Source: Pseudorhodoferax aquiterrae (lineage in GTDB: Bacteria; Pseudomonadota; Gammaproteobacteria; Burkholderiales; Burkholderiaceae_C). Taken from it: a stretch of 64,000 nucleotides of DNA. Position 1 is the first letter of the stretch. Every line of letters starts with the position of its first letter. Below are positions 36,010-44,410 of this stretch, piece by piece. The DNA is taken from positions 124,001 to 188,000 of the forward strand of contig NZ_BMYK01000002.1 of the NCBI RefSeq assembly GCF_014652235.1, written 5' to 3'. Both the position numbers and the translations under genes were made by a program. The notes below the pieces were generated by a model that saw nothing but the letters and a program-made list of their open reading frames with translations, had not been told where the DNA came from and searched no databases.

Positions 36010-36189
36010 GGGGATGCCCATTGCGCACAAACGCGGCCATGGGATGGACGAGTTGACAACGATGCCATTGCACCATCAGGGAAATTCGCTGACAACAAGA
36101 CAGGCACCGACACATGCAATGTGTACATCACGAGCGACAGCACCCGGGAAGAGCGGCGTACAAGACACGGTCCAGCCCTTTCCTTGACG
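36010..36189. promoter_or_regulatory. Leader of the RR1 operon, with motifs shared with the RR2 leader
   Basis: These 180 bases separate the HK3 stop from the RR1 start on the minus strand. Read on the plus strand, ATTGCGCAC (36020-36028) and ATTGCACCA (36067-36075) also occur before RR2, at similar distances from its start (11 and 58 bases here, 8 and 59 there). A short inverted repeat, ACACAT-GCA-ATGTGT, lies at 36110-36124. The region is less GC-rich than its surroundings and probably carries the RR1 promoter, although no certain -35/-10 pair was found. Confidence 0.45.
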
Positions 36190-38535
36190 CTATGGCGCCC
36201 GCGGCGGCAGCCGCATCTCGAAGCAGGCCCCTTCGCCAGGCGCACTGCACAGCTTCAGGCTGCCGCCCAGCAGGTTCTCGACGGCAGCCTGGCTGATGTG
36301 CAGTCCCAGTCCGATGCCGCCCTTGCCCAAGCGGGCCGTCATGAACGGCTCGAACAGGCGGTCCTGTTGGGCGGCCGCGATGCCGCAGCCGTCGTCGGCC
36401 ACACGCAGCCAGATGCGGCCGTCCTCGCCCGGCCCATCGCTGCGCCCGCCCGTGATGCGCACCGTGCCGTGCGCGCGTCCTTCGAAGCCGTGCTGCACGG
36501 CGTTCTGGACCAGGTTGCCCAGCGCCTGGCCCAGCGCGCCGGGGTAGCTGTCCAGCAGCAGCCCGCACGCAGGGACCTGCACGTCGATGCGGTAGGGCGT
36601 GCGCGCAAAGCTCGGTGTGAGGCTGGCCACCATTTCGCGCACCACGTCGCCCAGCTCGAAGCTGCGCCGCTGCGCGCTGGTCTGGTCCACCGCCACCTGC
36701 TTGAAGCTGTGCACCAGGTGGGCGGCCCGGCGCAGATTGCGCCCGGCGATGTCGGTGGCCTGCTCCACCTGCTCGAGCGTGCGCAGCAGCACGCTGCGCC
36801 GCAGCCCGCCGGCCTGCGCCGCGCGCAGGGACCGGCCGGCCTCGGCCATGGCGCTCACCGCCATCACGCCATTGCCCAGCGGCGTGTTCAGCTCGTGGGC
36901 GACCCCGGCCACCAGGCCGCCGAGCGCCGCCATCTTCTCGGCGCGCACCAGTTCGTCCTGCGCCGTGCGCAGCTGCTCCACGGTGGCGGACAGCTCGGCG
37001 TTGGCGGCGGCCAGCGCCTCGGTGCGCTGCGCCACGCGCTCGCCCAGTTGCTGGTTCATCTCGCGCAGTTGCTGTTCGATGCGCCGCTGCGGTCCGATGT
37101 CCATGATGGCCCAGATCACGAGATCCTGCGACGCCAGCGCGACGCGCTGCGCGGACACCTGGGCCTGCATGGGTTCGCCATCGCCGCGCAGCAGCACGGT
37201 CTCGGCGCTGGCGCGCTGCCCCTGCATGCGGCCCAGCAGGGCGCTGCGCTGCGCCTCGGTCCACAGGCCGATCTCGGTGGCGGTGCGGCCCAGCACCTGG
37301 TCGCGGCTGCTGCGCAGTTCACGGCACCAGGCCTCGTTGACGTCCAGCAGCCGGTACGCGTTGGCCGCGTCGGTCACGCTCATCGGCACCGGCGAGGCGT
37401 TGAAGATCGCCAGGAACTTGCGTTCGCGCTCCTGCAGCGCCTCGGCCATGCTCTGCAGGTCGCCCGCCAGGCGGTTGAACTCCGCCACATGGCCGCGCGG
37501 CCAGTCGCCGCTGACCGGCTCGCCGCGGGTGGTCCGTTCGGCGCGGCGCACGATGCGCTGCAGCGGCCGCGTCAGCCGCTGCGCCCAGAACGGCGCCATC
37601 AGCAGTCCGACCAACAGGCAGCCGGCGAGCGAGCTCACCATGTAGGACACCAGCTGCCGCACGCGCGGATTGGCCCAGCCGGTCGGTGCCTGGCCCACGA
37701 AGTCCCAGCCGAGCACCGCGGAATGCGCGACGGCGGCATGGTAGGTCCGGCCCTCGTGGCGGAAGATCGGCTCGGCCGCGCGGCCCTGCAGCCGGGCCTG
37801 CATCAGCGGCCAGGCCCGGATGTTCAGAGGCCCTTGTTCGCGGCCGCCGCCGGTGTCGACGATCACGTCGCCGTTGCGGTCGACCACCCACAGGGTCGCG
37901 GCGCGGCGGCCTGCCGCCACCCGCACCGCCTGCAGCAGCACGGCGGGGGACACCTCGGCGACCAGCACCTGGCCAGCGGCATCGCGCACCGCGAGCGCGG
38001 CGACGCGCCCACCGCCCCGCAACGACATGTGGCGGCCGCTCCAGACCACGGCCGGGCCACGGCGCACCGCCTGGAACAGCGCATTGGCGGACAGGTCGCT
38101 GCCGATCAGTTCGTGCCGCCGCCGCAACCATTCGCCTCCCAGCCCGGCCGCCAGCACGCGGCCGTCCGCCGAGAGGCGGTAGACGGCATCCAGGGGCAGG
38201 CCGGCGCGCAGGCCTTCGTCGAGCAGGCGCTCGGCCTGCCCGGCTGGCGCGTCCCTGGCCAGCGTGTCCAGCAGCTCGAGCCGGTTCTGCGCCGTGCCGA
38301 GCAAGAGCTCCAGCCGGCCCGCGAGCTGCTCCACATGCGCCTGCAGTTCCGCCTGCGTGGCGCGCTCGATGGCCGGCAGCCGCGCGAGCAGGATCGCGGC
38401 CCCCGCCACGGCGAAGGTCACCAGCATCGTGACCACCAGCAGCGCGGACAGATGGCTGCGCATGCGCCACACGCGTGGCCGGGGCCGGCCCGCCACCCGG
38501 CCGCGCCGGCCCATCCCCTGCGGCGCGGTCCTCAT
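36190..38535 (-). CDS. HK3: membrane histidine kinase paralog without its own SBP gene
   Basis: Encodes 781 residues laid out like HK1: a longer basic N-terminal leader, TM near 28-51, dCACHE-like sensor, TM near 293-317, PAS, HisKA and HATPase. The phospho-acceptor is His547 in VAHELNTPLGN. The G1 box is DDGCGI with a Cys, and GIGLGLHIS replaces the GTGLGLH of HK1. It overlaps the end of HK4 by ATGA and is last in its operon. Unlike HK1, HK2 and HK4 it has no binding-protein gene directly beside it, so it may share SBP3 or sense a ligand itself. Confidence 0.87.
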   Translation of the reverse strand: MRTAPQGMGRRGRVAGRPRPRVWRMRSHLSALLVVTMLVTFAVAGAAILLARLPAIERATQAELQAHVEQLAGRLELLLGTAQNRLELLDTLARDAPAGQAERLLDEGLRAGLPLDAVYRLSADGRVLAAGLGGEWLRRRHELIGSDLSANALFQAVRRGPAVVWSGRHMSLRGGGRVAALAVRDAAGQVLVAEVSPAVLLQAVRVAAGRRAATLWVVDRNGDVIVDTGGGREQGPLNIRAWPLMQARLQGRAAEPIFRHEGRTYHAAVAHSAVLGWDFVGQAPTGWANPRVRQLVSYMVSSLAGCLLVGLLMAPFWAQRLTRPLQRIVRRAERTTRGEPVSGDWPRGHVAEFNRLAGDLQSMAEALQERERKFLAIFNASPVPMSVTDAANAYRLLDVNEAWCRELRSSRDQVLGRTATEIGLWTEAQRSALLGRMQGQRASAETVLLRGDGEPMQAQVSAQRVALASQDLVIWAIMDIGPQRRIEQQLREMNQQLGERVAQRTEALAAANAELSATVEQLRTAQDELVRAEKMAALGGLVAGVAHELNTPLGNGVMAVSAMAEAGRSLRAAQAGGLRRSVLLRTLEQVEQATDIAGRNLRRAAHLVHSFKQVAVDQTSAQRRSFELGDVVREMVASLTPSFARTPYRIDVQVPACGLLLDSYPGALGQALGNLVQNAVQHGFEGRAHGTVRITGGRSDGPGEDGRIWLRVADDGCGIAAAQQDRLFEPFMTARLGKGGIGLGLHISQAAVENLLGGSLKLCSAPGEGACFEMRLPPRAP

Positions 38536-40862
38536 GCGGCCGCCTCGTCGGCCGTTCGCGCCGGCGGTGCGGCGGTGCGCGGCGCGGTCTGCGGCAGCCG
38601 CAGCTCGAAGCAGGCGCCCTGGCCCGGCACGCTGCTCACCGTCAGCGTCCCGCCCAGCAGGTTCACGACCGCGTTGTAGCTGATGTGCAGGCCCAGTCCG
38701 GTGCCGCCCTGGCCCATCTTGGTGGTCATGAACGGATCGAAGATGCGGCCGATGTGCTCGGGCGCGATGCCGCGGCCGTCGTCGCTCACGCGCAGCCAGA
38801 TCCGGCCCTCTTCCGCGCGGCCGGCCGTGATGCGCACGGTGCCGCGCGCGCGGCCGTCGAACCCGTGCAGCACCGCGTTCTGCAAGAGGTTGCCCAGCAC
38901 CTGGCCCAGCGGCCCCGGATAGCTGTCCAGCCGCAGGCCTTGCGCCGGCACCGCGGTCTCGATGCGGTAGGGTGTGCGCGCGAAGGTCGGCCGCAGGCTC
39001 ACCACCATCTCGTGCACCACCTCGGCCAGTTCGAAGCTGCGGCGCCGGGCGCTGGCCTGGTCCACCGCCACCTGCTTGAAGTTGCGCACCAGGTCGGCGG
39101 CCCGTCCGAGGTTGCGCGCGGCGATGTCGCAGCCCTGCTCGATGCTGTCGAGCCAGTGCTGCAGGTCGGCCCGCCGCAGCCCGGACTGCAGGGCCGCCCG
39201 CAGGCGGCGCGTCGCGTCGTCCATGGCGCTGATGGCCATGACACCATTGCCCAGCGGCGTGTTGAGCTCATGCGCCACACCGGCCACCAGACCGCCCAGC
39301 GCCGCCATCTTCTCCGAGCGCACCAGCTCGGCCTGCGCGGCGCGCAGGCGCACCAGCGTGGCCGACAGCTCCTCGTTGGACGCCGCGAGCGCCTCGGCGC
39401 GCTGCGCCACGCGCGCCTCCAGGTCGTGGTTGGCGCTGCGCAGCTCCTGTTCCACGCGGCGCAGCGGGCCGATGTTGATGCTGCCCCAGACCACCAGGCG
39501 CTGTTCGCGGAAGGTCAGCATCCGGCCGAAGGACTTGAACAGCTTGACCTCGCCGCTCTTGCAGACGATCTCGATCTCGCCACTGAGCGCGCCATCCTGC
39601 GTGCCGGCCAGCAGCGCGTCGCGTCGCATCGGCGATTCCCACAGGCCGAGTTCGAGCGAGTTCAGGCCCACGGCCTCCGCGCGCGTGTAGCCGACCTCCT
39701 CGGTCCAGACGTCGTTCACGTCCAGCAGCGTGTGTCCCTCGTCCGCGTCGACCACGGCCATCGGCACGGGTGCCACGTTGAACAAGGCCTGCAGCTTGTG
39801 CTCGCGTTCCTGCAGGGCGGCGGCCATGGCCTGCAGGTTCGCCGCCAGGCTGTTGAACTCGGCCACGGGACCGCGCGGCCAGTCGCGGCCGAGCGCCTGG
39901 CCGGTCGTGGTCAGGGCGGCGCGCTGCACGATCTCCTGCAGTGCGCGCACCAGCCGGTGGGCCCAGAACGGGGCGGCCAGCAGGCCCACCGCCAGGGCGG
40001 CGGCGAAGCTGAGCAGCGCATAGCGCAGGGCGCGTTGCACGCCGGCGGAGTGCAGCCCGCGCGGGATGGTGCCCACCACATACCAGTCCAGCGTCGGCGC
40101 CGGCGCAAGCGCCGCCTGCAGGCTGCGCCCTTCGAACTCGACGGCCGAGGGCAGCTCCTGCCCGCGCAGGGCGGCCTGCAGCAGCGGCCAGTTCTGCAGG
40201 TTCAGCCGGCCCATCTGGCGACCCTCGGTGTCGGCCACCACTTCGCCGCTGCGGTCGACCACCCACAGGGCGGACGCGCCGGCGCCGGCCAGCGCCTGCA
40301 GGTCGTGCAGCAGCGTGGCGATCGGCACCTCGCCGATCAACACGCGGCCCGCGGCATCGCGGTGCGCCACCCCGACGACCAGCGTGCCGGACAGCGCCGA
40401 CAGCAGGCGCCCGCTCCAGGCGGTTGGTCGCTCGGCGTCGACGGCCTGGAACAGCGCGCTGGCGGACAGGTCGCTGCCCACCAGCTCGGCGCCGTGCGCC
40501 GGCATGTCCGCCGACAGTCCGACCGCTTCGACGCGCCCCGTCGGCGAGACCAGGTACACGGCGCGGAACATGCGGCCGCTGCCGACATCGGCATCGAGCA
40601 GCGCCGTCGCCGCCTCGGCCGGCTTGCCGCGCAGCAGCGTGGCGATCAGCTCCAGCCGCGACTGGCGCGCACCGAGCAGCAGCTCCAGCCGCTCGGAGAC
40701 GTCGGCCACCTCCTGCCGCAGGTCCTGCAGCGCCCCGGCCTCGATGTCGGGCACGCGCCAGACCAGCGCGACGACGCTGACCAGCGCGAAGGTCAGCACC
40801 ATGGTCACCAGCAGCAGCGCCGACAGGTGGTGGCGCAACTGCCAGACCCGCGCGGTCCTCAT
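38532..40862 (-). CDS. HK4: membrane histidine kinase paralog
   Basis: Encodes 776 residues: TM near 14-35, dCACHE-like sensor (LWVVDRSGEVVADTEG), TM near 278-300, PAS (about 350-470), HisKA and HATPase. The phospho-acceptor is His531 in VAHELNTPLGN; LLQNAVLHGF is the N box and DDGRGIAPEH and GTGLGLHIS the G boxes. Its dimerisation region reads LVRNFKQVAVDQASARRR where the other three have LVHSFKQVAVDQTSAQRR, so it is the more diverged copy there. AAGGGG lies eight bases before the ATG. It starts 13 bases after the SBP3 stop and overlaps HK3 by ATGA. Confidence 0.88.
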   Translation of the reverse strand: MRTARVWQLRHHLSALLLVTMVLTFALVSVVALVWRVPDIEAGALQDLRQEVADVSERLELLLGARQSRLELIATLLRGKPAEAATALLDADVGSGRMFRAVYLVSPTGRVEAVGLSADMPAHGAELVGSDLSASALFQAVDAERPTAWSGRLLSALSGTLVVGVAHRDAAGRVLIGEVPIATLLHDLQALAGAGASALWVVDRSGEVVADTEGRQMGRLNLQNWPLLQAALRGQELPSAVEFEGRSLQAALAPAPTLDWYVVGTIPRGLHSAGVQRALRYALLSFAAALAVGLLAAPFWAHRLVRALQEIVQRAALTTTGQALGRDWPRGPVAEFNSLAANLQAMAAALQEREHKLQALFNVAPVPMAVVDADEGHTLLDVNDVWTEEVGYTRAEAVGLNSLELGLWESPMRRDALLAGTQDGALSGEIEIVCKSGEVKLFKSFGRMLTFREQRLVVWGSINIGPLRRVEQELRSANHDLEARVAQRAEALAASNEELSATLVRLRAAQAELVRSEKMAALGGLVAGVAHELNTPLGNGVMAISAMDDATRRLRAALQSGLRRADLQHWLDSIEQGCDIAARNLGRAADLVRNFKQVAVDQASARRRSFELAEVVHEMVVSLRPTFARTPYRIETAVPAQGLRLDSYPGPLGQVLGNLLQNAVLHGFDGRARGTVRITAGRAEEGRIWLRVSDDGRGIAPEHIGRIFDPFMTTKMGQGGTGLGLHISYNAVVNLLGGTLTVSSVPGQGACFELRLPQTAPRTAAPPARTADEAAA

Positions 40863-40875
40863 GGCGCGGCCCCTT

Positions 40876-41985
40876 TCATCGCAGCGGCTGGTAGCGGCCG
40901 TCCTGCACCACGACGAAGCTCGGCGCCCGCGTGGTGTCGCCGAAGCCGTCGAAGCCGATCGGCTGCTGCAGGCCGTCGTAAGGGCCGTGCCGCAGCACCG
41001 CCTGCTTGAGCGATTCGCCGGCGCGGCTGCGCGCAGCGGCCTGCACCAGGACCGTGACGGCATCGTGCGCGATGGCCGCGTGGTAGCCCGGCCCCCGGCC
41101 GAAGCGTGCCTGGTAGGCGGCGACGAAGGCCAGGTAGCGCGCGCTGGTGCTGCTGCGGTCGTGCATCTGGCCGACCAGCACGCCTTCGACCGCGCGGCCG
41201 CCCAGCGCGATCAGGGCCTCGCCGCCGGCGGCGTCGGCCACGGCCATCGGCAGCCCTGGCGCCTGCCTTTGCGCCTGCTGCGCGAGCCGCACGGCATCGA
41301 CGCTGCCGCAGGCGAAGACCAGGCCGTCCGGCCGCTGCTGCAGCATCTCGCGCACGACGTCGCCGTAGGCCGTGGCAGCGTCGGAGGCGAAGTCCACCGT
41401 CGCCGCCACGGCGCCGCCGAGCGCCTGGAAGGCGGCGCAGAACTCGTCGCGCCAGGCCACCGCGTAGACCGCGTTGCGCGGGTCGGTGGCGGTGGCCACG
41501 GCCATGCGCCGGTGGCCGCGCTGCCACAGCAGCTGGGCATAGGCACGGGTGGTGTCGCGCGTGCAGGGGCTCAGCATCAGCAGCATGTCGTCCTTGCCGG
41601 CCAGCACCGAGGCGGTGGCGTTCGGGCTGACCAGCAGCAGGCCCGCCTGCGTGGCCTGCGGCAACACGGCGATGGCGATGGCGCTGGCGAACGGGCCGAC
41701 CACGGCCTGCACCTGCGCTGCCACCAGGTTCTCCATGGCCTTGCGCGCGGTGGCAGGGTCGTCGCCGTTGTCCTGCACCACGAGTTCGAGCGGGCGCCCG
41801 CCGGTGTCGCCCGCCGCGTTGACCTGCTCGACCGCCAGGATGGCGCCGTTGCGCCCGTCCACGCTGGTCGCCGCGCCGCGGCCGGACAGGCCGGCCAGGA
41901 AGCCGATCCTGGACAGTCCCCGCGCCTGGCAGCCTGCCAGGCCGGCAAGACCCGCCAGGCCGGCGACCAGGGCACGCCGCCTCAC
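40876..41985 (-). CDS. SBP3: lipoprotein substrate-binding protein of the LivJ type
   Basis: Encodes 369 residues starting at GTG, which overlaps the RR2 stop (GTGA). A lipoprotein signal ending LAGC (Cys near residue 17) is followed by the two-lobe binding fold (RIGFLAGLSG at the mature start; VVGPFASAIAIAV and LLLVSPNATA in lobe 1). The tail ESLKQAVLRHGPYDGLQQ with GFDGFGD matches SBP1 and SBP2. It sits directly between RR2 and HK4, and no ABC transporter component is encoded nearby. A sensor role with HK4 is inferred. The ligand is unknown. Confidence 0.82.
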   Translation of the reverse strand: MRRRALVAGLAGLAGLAGCQARGLSRIGFLAGLSGRGAATSVDGRNGAILAVEQVNAAGDTGGRPLELVVQDNGDDPATARKAMENLVAAQVQAVVGPFASAIAIAVLPQATQAGLLLVSPNATASVLAGKDDMLLMLSPCTRDTTRAYAQLLWQRGHRRMAVATATDPRNAVYAVAWRDEFCAAFQALGGAVAATVDFASDAATAYGDVVREMLQQRPDGLVFACGSVDAVRLAQQAQRQAPGLPMAVADAAGGEALIALGGRAVEGVLVGQMHDRSSTSARYLAFVAAYQARFGRGPGYHAAIAHDAVTVLVQAAARSRAGESLKQAVLRHGPYDGLQQPIGFDGFGDTTRAPSFVVVQDGRYQPLR

Positions 41986-44210
41986 GCAAGCGTCTCCCGC
42001 TGCGCCAGCCAGTCCGCAAAGCCGTCCAGCGGCATGGGCTTGCCGTACAGATAGCCCTGCACCTCGTCGCAGCCGAGCTGGCGCAGCGCCTGCGCCTGCG
42101 CAGGGGTCTCCACGCCTTCGGCCAGCACCTGCATGCCGAGCCGGTGGCCCAGCGGGACGATCATCTCGGCGATGCGCGCGGTGGTGTCGCCCGAGTCCAG
42201 CGCCGAGACGAAGGCACGGTCGATCTTGAGCCGGTCGGCCGGCAGACGGTCCAGGTAGGACAGCGAGGAGAAGCCGGTGCCGAAGTCGTCGATCGCCACG
42301 GCGATGCCGCGCGCCTTGATCTGGTGCAGCAGCGCGGAGACGCGCTCCATGCCCATCACGGCCACCGATTCCGTGATCTCCAGTTCCAGGCAGCTGGGCG
42401 GCAGCCCGGCATCGTGCAGGGCCTGGTCCACCTGGGCCAGGAACTGCGGCTGCGCGAACTGCAGCGGCGACACGTTGACCGCCATGCGCAGGCCGTCCTG
42501 CTGCGCGCGCAGCCGCGCCAGGGCCTGCAGCGCGGTGCGCAGCACCCAGTGGCCGATCGGCACGATCAGGCCGGATTGCTCGGCCACCGGAATGAACTCG
42601 GCGGGCGAGACGAAGCGCCCGTCGTCCGTGCGCCAGCGCAGCAGCGCCTCGGCGCCGATGACCCGGTCCTGGGCCAGCGCGAGCTGGGGCTGGTAGACGA
42701 GGAACAGGCTCTCGCGGTCGAAGGCCTGCTGCAGCCCGTGCAGCAAACGGGTGCGCTCGCGCGTGACGATCCCGACCTCGGCCGTGTAGTAGTGCGCGCG
42801 CCCCAGGCCGCTCGCCTTGGCCTGCTTCAGCGCGATCAGCGCGTTCTTGAACAGCTCCTGACCGGCGCCGGCCGCGTTCTCGCTGCGCGCCAGCCCGATG
42901 GAGAACGACATCGGTCGCGCGACGCCTTCGACCAGGTAGGGCGCTTCCAGCAAGGCCGCGAGCCGCGCCGGGACCAGCTCGGATGCCGGTCCCCAGACGC
43001 CGAAGGTGTCGCCGGCCACGCGCGCAAGCAGGCAGTGCGGCGGCAGGCCGCCGGCCAGGCGCCGGGCGATGGCCTGCAACAGCAGATCGCCGTAGGCGTA
43101 GCCGAACATGTCGTTGGTCTCGGCGAAGCGGTCGATGTCCAGCAGGGCCAGGACCTGGCCCTCGTCGCGGCCCGCGGCCGCCTCCTGGTCGATGTGCTGC
43201 AGCAGGGCCATGCGGTTGGGCAGGTCCAGCAGGCGGTCGCGGAAGGCGTGCGCACGCAAACGCGCCAGCAGATCGATGTTGGCCGCGCTCAGCGAGATGT
43301 TGGAGCAGAACACGTTGAGCAGCCGCACGTCGACGTCGCGCAAGGGCTTCCCCGCGCGCACGAAGGCGGCGAAGTCGTTGCCATCCTGGCCGGCGAAGAA
43401 CAGCGTCAGGTGCTGGGGCTCCAGCAGGTTGCGGCGCTGGGACAGCGCGCGCGTCAGGCAGTCGGCGACCACGGCGTCGCCGATGTCGGCGATGTCCCGG
43501 TCCATCAGGCCGGCGAAGGCGCCGGCCGCGGCGATCACGGTGCACTGCCTGGCGGCGCCGCGCTCGGTCGTGCGGCGCGAGGCGCAGACCAGCCCCTCGG
43601 GCAGCACGCCGATCAGGCTGGCGATCTGGGTGATCACGCCTTCGGCGAAGGTGCGCAAACCCTGCTCGGCCAGGAACTGGTTGCTGGCCTCGACGATCTT
43701 CTCCAGCCCGCGCCGGCTGGCGTCCAGGCGCTGCAGCTGGTCGTACGAACGGATCGCGGTCGTCAAGGCCGTGTACAGCTTGACCCGCGTGAGCTCGCTC
43801 TTGGTCTTGTAGTCGTTGATGTCGTAGCGCCGGATCGTCTCGATCTCCGGCGCATGGCCCGGCTGGCCGGTGCGCAGCACGATGCGCACATGGGCCAGGC
43901 CCAGCTCGCCGCGGATGCGGTCCACCGTGACCAGGCCGGCCTCCTCGCTTTCCATCACCACGTCCAGCAGGATCACCGCGACGTCGCGTTCGCGGCCGAG
44001 GATCTGCACCGCCTCGGTGCCCGAATAGGCGTGCAGCAGCTGCAGCGGCCGCCCCTCGATCTCCATGCCGCGCAGGCCGAAGGCCGTGCTCTCGTGGACA
44101 TCGGCATCGTCGTCGACCACCAGGATGCGCCAGGGCGCTGATTCTTGTGGCTCCGTCGGCTCCGGCCCCTCGCCGTCGTCGACGAATTCCAGTATGTCGT
44201 GGTCGTTCAT
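41982..44210 (-). CDS. RR2: response regulator REC-DUF3369-GGDEF-like-EAL, c-di-GMP phosphodiesterase candidate
   Basis: Encodes 742 residues, collinear with RR1 throughout. The receiver phospho-acceptor is Asp83 (LLDVVME), followed by DYKTKSELT, a DUF3369 domain, a GGDEF-like domain with AGDTF in place of GGDEF, and an intact EAL domain ([29 protein letters not shown]). The start was placed at MNDHDILEFV by comparison with RR1; an ATG three codons upstream is an alternative. It leads the RR2-SBP3-HK4-HK3 unit and should lower c-di-GMP when phosphorylated or relieved, the direction being unknown. It is divergent from the DegP/DegQ-type protease gene. Confidence 0.88.
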   Translation of the reverse strand: MNDHDILEFVDDGEGPEPTEPQESAPWRILVVDDDADVHESTAFGLRGMEIEGRPLQLLHAYSGTEAVQILGRERDVAVILLDVVMESEEAGLVTVDRIRGELGLAHVRIVLRTGQPGHAPEIETIRRYDINDYKTKSELTRVKLYTALTTAIRSYDQLQRLDASRRGLEKIVEASNQFLAEQGLRTFAEGVITQIASLIGVLPEGLVCASRRTTERGAARQCTVIAAAGAFAGLMDRDIADIGDAVVADCLTRALSQRRNLLEPQHLTLFFAGQDGNDFAAFVRAGKPLRDVDVRLLNVFCSNISLSAANIDLLARLRAHAFRDRLLDLPNRMALLQHIDQEAAAGRDEGQVLALLDIDRFAETNDMFGYAYGDLLLQAIARRLAGGLPPHCLLARVAGDTFGVWGPASELVPARLAALLEAPYLVEGVARPMSFSIGLARSENAAGAGQELFKNALIALKQAKASGLGRAHYYTAEVGIVTRERTRLLHGLQQAFDRESLFLVYQPQLALAQDRVIGAEALLRWRTDDGRFVSPAEFIPVAEQSGLIVPIGHWVLRTALQALARLRAQQDGLRMAVNVSPLQFAQPQFLAQVDQALHDAGLPPSCLELEITESVAVMGMERVSALLHQIKARGIAVAIDDFGTGFSSLSYLDRLPADRLKIDRAFVSALDSGDTTARIAEMIVPLGHRLGMQVLAEGVETPAQAQALRQLGCDEVQGYLYGKPMPLDGFADWLAQRETLA

Positions 44211-44410
44211 TTCCCGCATTGCGCACTTGCGCAGGTTTCTTGGGCGGCTGTCGCCGCAAAGGCCCGCGATTGCACCAGGGCTGGCCCATACGCGTCAGCT
44301 GCTAGTTCTGACAGTAAGCGATTGCAACAGTGCGTCACAGCCTTAAGTCCGGTCTAAGTCTGCCTCCCCATCATTTCGGACATCCGCAAAACACTTGAAG
44401 GATGGATGCC
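44211..44410. promoter_or_regulatory. Divergent leader of the RR2 operon and the protease gene
   Basis: These 200 bases hold promoters for two divergent genes. ATTGCGCAC (44218-44226) and ATTGCACCA (44269-44277) recur in the RR1 leader at almost the same spacing. TGCGCA occurs twice, two bases apart, at 44220-44233. The AAGGA before 44411 is the protease ribosome binding site. No certain promoter hexamers were recognised. Confidence 0.45.

Noticed and set aside
33715-38679. A very long open plus-strand frame (1654 codons) across RR1, HK2 and HK3
   Set aside because: It is antisense to genes with clear motifs. In very high-GC DNA, codon bias in the real gene leaves the opposite strand free of stops. 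The translation has no domain pattern and is dominated by Arg, Gln, Gly, Ala, Val and His.
26856-44210. Reading the SBP/HK/RR cluster as an ABC amino acid uptake locus
   Set aside because: No permease or ATPase gene occurs in or beside the cluster, while the kinases and regulators are tightly coupled to the SBP genes.
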